DNA of 55,374 bases, taken from assembly GCA_945860285.1 (NCBI GenBank), contig CAMAQB010000010.1:1-55374 (forward strand), read 5' to 3'. The position numbers were made by a program, and so were the translations under genes. Of the stretch, positions 6,537 to 14,622 are shown in pieces (the stretch's first letter is position 1; each line of letters begins with the position of its first letter). The DNA comes from Akkermansia muciniphila (GTDB taxonomy: Bacteria > Verrucomicrobiota > Verrucomicrobiia > Verrucomicrobiales > Akkermansiaceae). The notes under the pieces are model-generated. The model was given only the letters and a program-made list of their open reading frames with translations. It was not told the DNA's origin and made no database searches.

Positions 6537-9494
6537 ATGACATTGAAAAAGTCGAATCATTTACCGGATCGCGCAGCATGGGTGCTGGCCTTGCTGTCAT
6601 TGCTGGTGGCGCCCTGTCATGCCCAGAGCACCGACGACGTGGATTTTTTCCGCACCAAGGTGAAGCCGATCTTGCAGGAGAACTGCTTTGAATGTCACGG
6701 CGGCAGCGATGGCAAGGGTGGCTTCAAGGCCAAAAGCGGTCTTCAATTGATCAGCCGCAAGGGCTTGCTCAAGGGCGGTCAGCACGGGCCCGCTTTCAAT
6801 GAAAAGGAGCCGCTCAAAAGCCTGGTGCTCGAGGTCATTTCCTACAGCAACGACGACCTGCAGATGCCGCCGAAAAATAAATTGGATGCCGGGCAGATCG
6901 GTTTGATTACCGAGTGGGTGAAGCGCGGCGCGCCCTGGACCCCCGAGGACGCGGACCTGCTTCGTGAGATTGTCGATGCTCATTCCGAAAACACCACGGT
7001 GAATGAAAAAACCAAGGACCACTGGTCTTATCGGAAAATGTTGCGACCCGATGTGCCCGCTTCGGGAACCAGCGCCGCATTCACACATCCGATTGATCGC
7101 TTGCTCGAAGTCAAACGCGCCGCGAACGGACTGAAAGCCAACCCGCCCGCATCCAGAGCCGAGTTGCTGCGTCGAGCCACCTTTGACCTCACCGGGCTGG
7201 CTCCTACCGTGCAACAGATCGCCGACTTTGAGGCGGACAAGAGCGCCGATGCCTGGCAGAAGCAAATCGACCGACTGCTGGCGTTGCCGCAATATGGTGA
7301 AAAGTGGGGGCGCCACTGGCTCGATCTGGTCCGCTATGCCGAGACCAATGGTTTCGAGCGCGACAGCGACAAACCCTTCGTGTGGCGCTATCGGGATTAC
7401 GTCATTGAGTCCTTCAACCAAGACAAACCGTATGATCAATTTCTCACGGAGCAACTGGCCGGGGATGAGATTGCGAATCCCACGGCGGATTCGATGATTG
7501 CCACCGGCTATCACCGCCTGATGCAGTGGGACGACGAGCCGGCTGACAGACTTCAGCACATGTATGATGTCATCGACGACAACGTCCGCGTCACCACCGA
7601 AACCATGCTCGGCATGACGGTTGGCTGCGCGCGTTGTCATGACCACAAAGGCGATCCGATTCCTCAAAAGGACTATTATCAACTCGCCTCCTTTTTCCGC
7701 AACATCAAGCAGATGGGGCGGGGGGATGAAAACCTCCAACAGATCGCGATGGGTTCGAGCGGTGGACCCGCGCAAACTGCCGCGCTGCAAGCGGAGAAGA
7801 AATCGCTGGTGGATAAAATCGCCCTCGCGGAAAAGCAGTATGTGGAACTTCCTTCGGTCAAGGAGGCTGCGGCCAGAGGTTTTGCCGGAGACCTGATCAC
7901 CGATGCGAGGAAAAAGCCGTGGTCGTGGCATTATACGATCGAGAAACCTGCCGACGACTGGAAGGCGGTGAGTTTCCGCGCCGAGAACCAGGCTTGGAAG
8001 CAGGGGCTTGCGGGCTTCGGAACCCAGGTGCCGGATGCGCAATCTCGGACAACCTGGAACACCAAGGAGATCTGGCTGCAAACGACGTTTTTGTTGGAAA
8101 AAATTCCCAAGAATCTGGTGATGAGTCTCTATCACGACGAGGAAGTGGCCATTTACTGCAACGGACAGTTGGTTTTCGAGCGCAAGGCATTCAACACACA
8201 GTATGAGAACATCGACGCCCCGGTTGCCTTCATCGCCGCGTTGCAAACCGGGCGCAATGTCATCGCGGTTCATGTGAACCAGAGCTCTGGCGGCCAGTTT
8301 TTCGACATGGGACTGTCGAGCGTGGGGCGGTCGCTGCGCGAGGAGATGCTCGATCCGGCGAATAAACTTGTTCTGGAGCATACCCGCGCTGGTTATCAGC
8401 AAGCTTTGCAGCGCATCCAGGAGATTGAAAAGGCATTGGACACCCGTCAGGAGAAAGTCATGGTGGTCGCGGAAAACGGCAGCAAGGTGCCGCCGACATT
8501 CGTTCACATGCGCGGCAGCGCCCATGCGGAAGGCGAGGAAGTGCAGCCAAAATTTCCGGAAATTTTCGGGGGCTTCACGCCGGTGATCACCCCGCCTGCG
8601 AACGGCAAAAGCAGCGGCCGCAGGCTGGCGCTGGCGCAATGGATCACCCATCCCAACAACCCGCGCACGGCGAGGGTGATGGTTAACCGTCTGTGGCAAC
8701 ATCATTTCGGCAGGGGGCTTTGCGCCACACCGAATGACTTCGGTTATCTCGGACTGGGCACCAATGAACCGGAATTGATCGACTGGCTGGCCACCGAGTT
8801 CGTGGCGCAGAAATGGAGCGTCAAGGCGATGCACCGGATCATCATGAACACGGCCGCCTATCAGATGTCGAACCGCCGCCAGGATGCGGCCTTGGCCAAG
8901 GACGGCAGCAACGAGTTGTGGTGGCGTTTCCTGCCGCGACGGATGTCGGCCGAGGAGTTGCGCGACAACATGTTGCTGGCAACAGGCGAACTCAGCATGG
9001 AGCGCGGTGGACCGAGTTTCTTCGTGCCGATCCCCGAGGAGGTTCTCGCCACATCGTCGACCAAGGGCAATGGCTGGCGCAACAATCCGCCGGAACAAAC
9101 CAATCGTCGTTCGGTGTATGCGGTGAGCCGTCGTTCGCTGCAGGTGCCCTTGTTCAGCGAGCATGATCAGGCGGACACCGACAGTCCCTGCCCGGTGCGT
9201 TTCACCACCATCGTTCCGACCCAGGCGCTGGGAATGATCAACAGCGACTTCGTTCATCAAAAGGCGAAGGCCTTTGCGAGCAGGTTGAAACGCGAGGCCG
9301 GTCCCGATGCCACCGCGCAGGTGCGGCTGGCCTACCAACTTACGGTGCAGCGCCTGGCGACTGATGCCGAAGTCAAACGCGCGGTGGATTTCATGCAACT
9401 GATGCAGGGCGAGCAGAAATTGTCCGTTGATGACTCCCTGCAGCGCTTCTGTCTTGCCGTCTTCAGCTTCAACGAGTTCATCTTCATCGATTAA
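6537..9494 (+). CDS. Secreted PSCyt1/DUF1549/DUF1553 protein
   Basis: About 985 residues from the ATG at 6537, with a signal peptide ending near CHAQS. An unusually small cytochrome-like domain follows, with one heme motif (CFECH, about residues 48-53). DUF1549 covers about 180-400 (RATFDLTGLAPT, RHWLDLVRYAETNGF and a second cysteine pair, CARCHDHK). A beta-sandwich or jelly-roll insert lies at about 460-615, and DUF1553 at about 700-960 (NPRTARVMVNRLWQHHFGRG). The family is abundant in Planctomycetota and Verrucomicrobiota, is predicted periplasmic, and often sits in polysaccharide-use loci; its reaction is not established. It is followed after 18 bp by its usual partner, a DUF1501 gene. Confidence 0.9.
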   Translation: MTLKKSNHLPDRAAWVLALLSLLVAPCHAQSTDDVDFFRTKVKPILQENCFECHGGSDGKGGFKAKSGLQLISRKGLLKGGQHGPAFNEKEPLKSLVLEVISYSNDDLQMPPKNKLDAGQIGLITEWVKRGAPWTPEDADLLREIVDAHSENTTVNEKTKDHWSYRKMLRPDVPASGTSAAFTHPIDRLLEVKRAANGLKANPPASRAELLRRATFDLTGLAPTVQQIADFEADKSADAWQKQIDRLLALPQYGEKWGRHWLDLVRYAETNGFERDSDKPFVWRYRDYVIESFNQDKPYDQFLTEQLAGDEIANPTADSMIATGYHRLMQWDDEPADRLQHMYDVIDDNVRVTTETMLGMTVGCARCHDHKGDPIPQKDYYQLASFFRNIKQMGRGDENLQQIAMGSSGGPAQTAALQAEKKSLVDKIALAEKQYVELPSVKEAAARGFAGDLITDARKKPWSWHYTIEKPADDWKAVSFRAENQAWKQGLAGFGTQVPDAQSRTTWNTKEIWLQTTFLLEKIPKNLVMSLYHDEEVAIYCNGQLVFERKAFNTQYENIDAPVAFIAALQTGRNVIAVHVNQSSGGQFFDMGLSSVGRSLREEMLDPANKLVLEHTRAGYQQALQRIQEIEKALDTRQEKVMVVAENGSKVPPTFVHMRGSAHAEGEEVQPKFPEIFGGFTPVITPPANGKSSGRRLALAQWITHPNNPRTARVMVNRLWQHHFGRGLCATPNDFGYLGLGTNEPELIDWLATEFVAQKWSVKAMHRIIMNTAAYQMSNRRQDAALAKDGSNELWWRFLPRRMSAEELRDNMLLATGELSMERGGPSFFVPIPEEVLATSSTKGNGWRNNPPEQTNRRSVYAVSRRSLQVPLFSEHDQADTDSPCPVRFTTIVPTQALGMINSDFVHQKAKAFASRLKREAGPDATAQVRLAYQLTVQRLATDAEVKRAVDFMQLMQGEQKLSVDDSLQRFCLAVFSFNEFIFID

Positions 9495-9512
9495 TCCATC
9501 ACTCCCAACATC

Positions 9513-10973
9513 ATGATCATTCAGCCCTATTCCAACTTTTGCGGTCGCGTCCGTCGTCGCGAGTTCATCCACCAGCTCGGCGGGGGATTCACCTCGCTGG
9601 CGCTCACCGGTCTGTTGAGCAAGGAAGGTTTTTTCGCCAATGCCGCCGCAGCCCAGGTCGGTGCCAATCCACTTGCGCCCCGCGAACCGCAGCTTCCGGC
9701 CAAGGCGAAGTCGTGCATCTTCCTTTTCATGTACGGCGGCCCGAGCCAGGTCGACACCTTTGATTACAAACCGAAGCTTTATCCGCTGGACGGCAAAACG
9801 ATTCCCATCAAAACCTTCGGTCGCGGCGGCAAGAAAAAAGAGGGCCGGGTCGTCGGGCCCAAATGGAAATTCCAGCAACACGGCCAGTGCGGCAAGTATG
9901 TCTCCGAGTTGTTCCCGAACGTCGCGACCTGCGTGGACGACATCGCGTTCGTGCATTCGATGATCGCCGACTCGCCCATCCACGGTTCCGCGATGCTGAT
10001 GATGAACAGTGGCTCCTTGATCAGCGGCAAACCATCGCTCGGCTCGTGGCTGAACTACGGTCTCGGCAGTGTCAACGACAACCTGCCGGGTTATGTGGTG
10101 ATGCTCGATAAAACCGGTGGACCGATCTCCGGGGCCAAGAACTGGTCATCAGGTTACATGCCGGCTTCGTATCAGGGGGTTGTGTTCCGCGCCAAGGGCG
10201 ATCCGATTTTGAATCTCGCCGACAAAAACGGCATGAACCGCGTGCAGCAGCGATCGCTGTTGGACTACCTCGGTGACGTCAATCACGCCCATTTGCAGGG
10301 TCGGGAGGATCACAGCGACCTCTCGGCCCGCATCGCTAGTTATGAACTTGCCTATCGCATGCAAGCCAATGCACCGGAGGCGATCGATATCGACTCGGAA
10401 CCGGAACACATCAAAGCAATGTATGGCATGGATCAACCGCGCACCGAGGACTTCGGCAGGAAATGTCTGCTGGCGCGCCGGCTCGTCGAACGCGGCGTTC
10501 GTTTCATCCAGGTGTATTCCGGCGGCGCGCACAACGACGACAACTGGGACGCGCATGGTGACCTGGTGAAAAACCACACATTTCATGCGGGCAACACCGA
10601 CAAGGCGATCGCGGGATTGTTGAAGGATCTCAAACAGCGCGGATTGCTCGATGAAACCCTGGTGGTATGGGGCGGCGAGTTCGGTCGCCAGCCAACGGCG
10701 GAATACGCGGCGGGCACGGGGCGCGACCACAATTCCTATGGCTTCACCATGTGGATGGCGGGCGGAGGCATCAAGGGCGGCGTGAGCTATGGAGAAACGG
10801 ACGAACTGGGCGGGCAGGCCGTGGTCAACCGCACCGAGGTCAAAAACCTCCATGCCACCATCCTTCACCAGATGGGACTCGAACCCGACAATTTGAAATT
10901 CTTTTACAATGGCCTAGACCAAAAGCTCGTTGGCGTGGAAGGTGCGGAACCGATCCGCGACATTATCCTCTGA
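9513..10973 (+). CDS. DUF1501 family protein with Tat signal
   Basis: The 486-residue protein starts with a twin-arginine signal (RVRRREFIHQLGGG, then a hydrophobic stretch ending near NAAAAQ), so it is exported folded. The body matches DUF1501, a family with the alkaline phosphatase/sulfatase fold: FLFMYGGPSQVDTFDYKP near the N-terminus, then GGAHNDDNWDAHGDL and VVWGGEFGRQP, the latter regions supplying Asp and His metal ligands in that superfamily. Whether it is a hydrolase is unknown. It forms a two-gene operon with the upstream PSCyt1/DUF1553 gene, the standard pairing in PVC bacteria, and ends before a terminator. Confidence 0.9.
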   Translation: MIIQPYSNFCGRVRRREFIHQLGGGFTSLALTGLLSKEGFFANAAAAQVGANPLAPREPQLPAKAKSCIFLFMYGGPSQVDTFDYKPKLYPLDGKTIPIKTFGRGGKKKEGRVVGPKWKFQQHGQCGKYVSELFPNVATCVDDIAFVHSMIADSPIHGSAMLMMNSGSLISGKPSLGSWLNYGLGSVNDNLPGYVVMLDKTGGPISGAKNWSSGYMPASYQGVVFRAKGDPILNLADKNGMNRVQQRSLLDYLGDVNHAHLQGREDHSDLSARIASYELAYRMQANAPEAIDIDSEPEHIKAMYGMDQPRTEDFGRKCLLARRLVERGVRFIQVYSGGAHNDDNWDAHGDLVKNHTFHAGNTDKAIAGLLKDLKQRGLLDETLVVWGGEFGRQPTAEYAAGTGRDHNSYGFTMWMAGGGIKGGVSYGETDELGGQAVVNRTEVKNLHATILHQMGLEPDNLKFFYNGLDQKLVGVEGAEPIRDIIL

Positions 10974-11016
10974 TGTGCATACTGTTTCAGCTAACTTAAT
11001 TTTTTCCACAATCATT

Positions 11017-11053
11017 CCGCTTGAAATGATCGTTGGAATGAAGCGGTTTTTTT
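11017..11053 (+). terminator. Rho-independent terminator after the DUF1501 gene
   Basis: CCGCTT (11017-11022) pairs with AAGCGG (11041-11046), followed at once by seven T residues (11047-11053). An overlapping alternative stem, CATTCC/GGAATG, exists within the same stretch. It closes the PSCyt1-DUF1501 operon. Confidence 0.6.
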
Positions 11054-11110
11054 CATTTTTCCGATCACTTGTTTGACAAGGAAATCGCTGGGCGGTGAAG
11101 TCGGCCAGTT

Positions 11111-11983
11111 ATGACGGAGTTACGCGCAAAAGGAGATGTTACCAAGGGTCGTTTGTTGGAAGCCACGGAAAACTTGATAGCGGAAAAAGGTTTTGATGCC
11201 GTGTCCGTGCGCGACATCACCGGCTTGGCGAAAGCCAATGTGGCGGCGGTGAATTATCATTTCGGCAGTCGCGAGGGATTGCTTGCGGCCGTGCTCGAAC
11301 ACAGGATGAAACCGCTCGCGGAGGAGCGGATCACGAATCTCGCATCGCTGGGTGAGGATCACGGTGTGCGTGAACTTTTCCAGGCCTGGGTGAGTCCTCT
11401 TGTTTCATTGTTGGTTGTTTCGGGGTTACCCGAACTTGCCTATTGCCGGGTGATGGGCCGCTGCATGGAAATGCTGGCCTCTCCGGCGTTTCCCGATGCG
11501 GCAAAAGCCAGCCGGGCCGTCGATGAGAAATTGCTGGAGTCGCTGGAAAAATGCATTCCCCTGATGAGCCGGCAGGAGATTGAATGGCGCTTGCATTTTG
11601 TCACCGGTGCGCTGATTCATGCTCTGGTTCATGGCGCGTCAATCCAGGACCATTACCGCCTGACTGTGGCGGTCGAACAATGGGTTGATGCCGCAACAAT
11701 GTCATTCCAAGGGACCGATATCCTCTACGAGCGAAACGAGGCAGTGAAGAAGGGCAACGCCAACCGGCGCAAGGTTCGCGCCACGCCCCAGATGCGTCAA
11801 GTCGCGGAGGTCGTTTCGTCGGTCATGGAAGCTGACGAGGTGAATGGGGAAACGGCTGATGTTGCGGAAAATGCGCCATCCGTTGTTGGAGAGTATCAGA
11901 ATGCGGGCCCGGTGGAAGGGAAAAATCAGAAGCACAAAAAGTCCAAAGGCGACGACGGCCACGGGGAGTTGTTTTTGTTTTAG
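11111..11983 (+). CDS. TetR/AcrR family transcriptional regulator
   Basis: The 290-residue protein has an N-terminal TetR helix-turn-helix (about 10-60: GRLLEATENLIAEKGFDAVSVRDI, then ANVAAVNYHFGSREGLLAAV). A helical ligand or dimer domain extends to about 200. The last 80 residues are a charged, low-complexity tail unusual for the family, ending in KHKKSKGDDGHG. A TTGACA hexamer at 11073-11078 is a possible -35 box, but no good -10 follows. It stands alone, between the DUF1501 terminator and the convergent CAP gene. Its target is unknown; a binding site near its own promoter would be usual for TetR proteins. Confidence 0.88.
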   Translation: MTELRAKGDVTKGRLLEATENLIAEKGFDAVSVRDITGLAKANVAAVNYHFGSREGLLAAVLEHRMKPLAEERITNLASLGEDHGVRELFQAWVSPLVSLLVVSGLPELAYCRVMGRCMEMLASPAFPDAAKASRAVDEKLLESLEKCIPLMSRQEIEWRLHFVTGALIHALVHGASIQDHYRLTVAVEQWVDAATMSFQGTDILYERNEAVKKGNANRRKVRATPQMRQVAEVVSSVMEADEVNGETADVAENAPSVVGEYQNAGPVEGKNQKHKKSKGDDGHGELFLF

Positions 11984-12016
11984 CCACCCGCCTTGATCCG
12001 AACTTTCTCCGCGAGT

Positions 12017-13033
12017 TTATCGTCCGAACATCTGTGTCCAGTGGTTGCCATGTTGGCCGAGACCGATCCGTTGCTGTTCGGCGCTGAACATGTTCTTGTG
12101 GTGTCCCGGTGAAAAGAACCAGCCGGTGTTGGCGCCGTGAGGATCTTGAGAACCCATGTAGATGTTTTCACCCGAGGCGCTGGTGTCGAATTTTGCGGCG
12201 CGGTCCCAAGGTGTTTTTTTTCCTGGCACCGGGCTTTCGTGGGCGAAGAACCCTTTGGTGGCCATGTCTTTTGAGTGATCGCGCGCGGCTGCGCAGAGTT
12301 TCGGATCAATCGCACAGGCATTTAGTCCGACCAGCAATCGCCACAGGTTGCACTCCTCGATGCCCTTGACCTCCGCTGCGGGGATGCTGTTTTTTTCGGC
12401 GATTTTTTCATTGCTCGCGAGGATTTTTTTGCCGTTGCGATCAATGTCCGCATGGTCATCCGCGATTTTTTTTTCGGCTGTCGCCAAGGTGGTCAAAGAA
12501 TCGGCTTCGATGAACGAGAGGTCGTCCTTCAACAAAGCGTTGCGGAAAGTGCCGAGCGCGACCGCTCCGCTGCGCAGTTTTGCCACCTTTGCTCCGCCTT
12601 CTTTGATCATGTTCGCGACATCGGGCATCAGCAGGCGTTTCAGTTCCTCCACCGCAGGCATGCTTTTGCTGTGCAGCTGGGATTTCATGCCGTCATCATC
12701 CAGTTTGTAAACCTCTTGAAACTGGGCGTGCAACTCGCGAACTCGTGCCTGCTTTTTGTTTTTCCCAACTCCGGTAGAGCTGTGTTTCGCCGCAGCCTCA
12801 AGGCCGGCGATGTAGAGGTCGCGGACTTTAGGCCAGCTTTTTTCAATCTCGACGATCAGCTTTTTTTTGTCAGCGGAAGGAATGCTGGGCAGGCTTTTGA
12901 TCAGGGGCTCTACGGAACTTTCCTTTTCCATGCAGCTTTGCAAAGCAGCCAGTACCTCGTCGCATGCGCTGACAGCCGCCGACGAGTGATGCAATGGGAG
13001 AAGTAGCAAAAGGGATGCGAGCAAGTTTTTCAT
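12017..13033 (-). CDS. Secreted CAP/SCP-domain protein
   Basis: The 338-residue protein has a signal peptide (MKNLLASLLLLLPLHHSSA), a long Lys/Glu-rich helical region (about 25-215), and a C-terminal CAP domain (about 220-338). The CAP part shows NLWRLLVGLNACAIDPKLC, AARDHSKDMATKGFFAHES, SGENIYMG, and a closing segment with WFFSPGHHKNMF and WTQMFG. These are the CAP cavity His/Glu positions. Bacterial CAP proteins are secreted or envelope proteins with few known reactions. It lies 12 bp downstream of the uronate isomerase gene on the same strand, although the two functions are not obviously linked. Confidence 0.82.
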   Translation of the reverse strand: MKNLLASLLLLLPLHHSSAAVSACDEVLAALQSCMEKESSVEPLIKSLPSIPSADKKKLIVEIEKSWPKVRDLYIAGLEAAAKHSSTGVGKNKKQARVRELHAQFQEVYKLDDDGMKSQLHSKSMPAVEELKRLLMPDVANMIKEGGAKVAKLRSGAVALGTFRNALLKDDLSFIEADSLTTLATAEKKIADDHADIDRNGKKILASNEKIAEKNSIPAAEVKGIEECNLWRLLVGLNACAIDPKLCAAARDHSKDMATKGFFAHESPVPGKKTPWDRAAKFDTSASGENIYMGSQDPHGANTGWFFSPGHHKNMFSAEQQRIGLGQHGNHWTQMFGR

Positions 13034-13045
13034 TTTGTGCGTGCA

Positions 13046-14443
13046 TTACAGACCTACCATTCGCCGGGCGTTGCCGGCGCAGACAGCGCGAACCAGCTCG
13101 GCCAGGGTGTCGAAGTCGTCGGGCAATTCGCCGCGCTCGGTCTCGCCGCCGATGATATTGCAGAGAATCCTGCGGAAATATTCATGCCGGGAAAACGAGA
13201 GGAAGCTGCGCGAGTCGGTCAGCATGCCGATGAAGCGCGACAGCAGGCCGCTGGCGCAGAGGGCATTGAGCTGCATTTCGATGCCTTCCTTCTGATCGAG
13301 AAACCACCAGGCGGCGCCGAATTGGATTTTTCCCGCGCGACTGCCGTCCTGAAACGCTCCGGTCAGGCTGGCGAAGAGATAGTTGTCGCGGGGGTTGATG
13401 TTGTAGAGGATGATGTTGGGCAATTGCTCCCTCGATGCGAGGGCATCGAGATAATGGATCAGCCCGTGGCCCTGGGCGGTATCGCCCATCGTGTCAAACC
13501 CCCTGTCGGGCCCCAACAGCTGAGACATGCGCGAGTTGACCATGCGCAGCGGACCGAGATGGAGTTGCTTGGTCCAGCCTTTCCCGGCATCGAGTTCTCC
13601 AAAAAAGACCATCATGAAAAACGTGAAGCGCTCCTTTTCCTCGGCGCTGATCATTTGCCGATGCAGCGCATTGTTGAAGATCCCCTGCGCGGTGGCGGGG
13701 GAGCAGTCCAGCGCCGGACAGCGGTCAAGGCTGTGGTCGGACATGCGGCCGCCCGCCTCATGAAAGTGATCGTGCCGCTGCCGCAGTGCCGAGCACAAGT
13801 CATCGAGAGTCAGAATCGATCGGCCGCAGATGGCTGCCAGCTTGTCGAGCCAGGCGAGGAACATTTCGGGCTGGTCGATCGCCAATGCCTTGTCGGGCCG
13901 GAACGTCGGCATGACCCGGGTGGCCAGTCCGCCTTCTGCGATGCGCAGATGATCGTCGAGCGGATCGGCGGGATCATCGGTGGTGCCAACCATCTTCACA
14001 CGGAATTTTTCAAGGATGCCGTGCACGCAGAAGTCGGGCTCGGCGAGACGCTGGTTGCAGCGTTGCCAGATGCTTTCGGCAGTGGCGGGTCCGAGCAGTT
14101 CGTCGATGTCGAAATAGCGGCGCAGTTCCATGTGCACCCAGTGATGCATCGGATTGCGCAGGGTGTGCGGCACCGTTTCTGCCCAGGCTTGGAATTTCTC
14201 CCTCGGACTCGCGTCGCCAGTGATGAACTTTTCATCGATGCCATTCGCGCGCATCAACCGCCACTTGTAGTGGTCGCTGCCGAGCCACAGTTCCGTGATA
14301 TTGTCCCAACGATGGTTGTCGGCAATTTCCCGGGCTGACAAGTGGCCGTGGTAATCGTAAACCGGGCAGTCGTTTGCCACTTCATGAAAAAGCCGCCGGG
14401 CTGTCGCGCTGTTCAGAAAAAAATCCTCGTTCAGGTAGTTCAT
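13046..14443 (-). CDS. uxaC: Uronate (glucuronate) isomerase
   Basis: UxaC converts D-glucuronate to D-fructuronate and D-galacturonate to D-tagaturonate, the first cytoplasmic step of uronic-acid breakdown. The protein has the amidohydrolase-fold start FHEVANDCPVYDYHGHLSAREIADN with the HxH metal pair, HTLRNPMHHWVHMELRRYF, and the C-terminal segment with SFLSFSRHEYFRRILCNIIG. The length of about 465 residues is normal. The ATG at 14443 aligns best with known UxaC starts and has a GGCGGA-like site upstream; an ATG at 14461 would add six residues. No other uronate-pathway gene (uxaA/uxaB/uxuA/kdgK) is nearby, so the pathway must be scattered. Confidence 0.95.
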   Translation of the reverse strand: MNYLNEDFFLNSATARRLFHEVANDCPVYDYHGHLSAREIADNHRWDNITELWLGSDHYKWRLMRANGIDEKFITGDASPREKFQAWAETVPHTLRNPMHHWVHMELRRYFDIDELLGPATAESIWQRCNQRLAEPDFCVHGILEKFRVKMVGTTDDPADPLDDHLRIAEGGLATRVMPTFRPDKALAIDQPEMFLAWLDKLAAICGRSILTLDDLCSALRQRHDHFHEAGGRMSDHSLDRCPALDCSPATAQGIFNNALHRQMISAEEKERFTFFMMVFFGELDAGKGWTKQLHLGPLRMVNSRMSQLLGPDRGFDTMGDTAQGHGLIHYLDALASREQLPNIILYNINPRDNYLFASLTGAFQDGSRAGKIQFGAAWWFLDQKEGIEMQLNALCASGLLSRFIGMLTDSRSFLSFSRHEYFRRILCNIIGGETERGELPDDFDTLAELVRAVCAGNARRMVGL

Positions 14444-14622
14444 CGGTAGAAATTCCGCCATCAGGATAGTGGGAAAAGCTCTGCTGTAAAGGGCGGATCA
14501 ACTGCATGATCCGTCGTTTTCGCATCGCTCGGCGATGGATTGGCAGAGTCGCCGCTTTTGTAGTTGTCGCCCGTGCTGCAGTGGATATATTGTCCATCGT
14601 ATTTCGATCGTCTCATTTTCCC

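Noticed and set aside
6597-9983. A 1128-codon open frame on the minus strand
   Set aside because: It is antisense to the PSCyt1 and DUF1501 genes, whose motifs are clear, and its translation is rich in His/Arg/Gly without any domain; it results from the high GC content.
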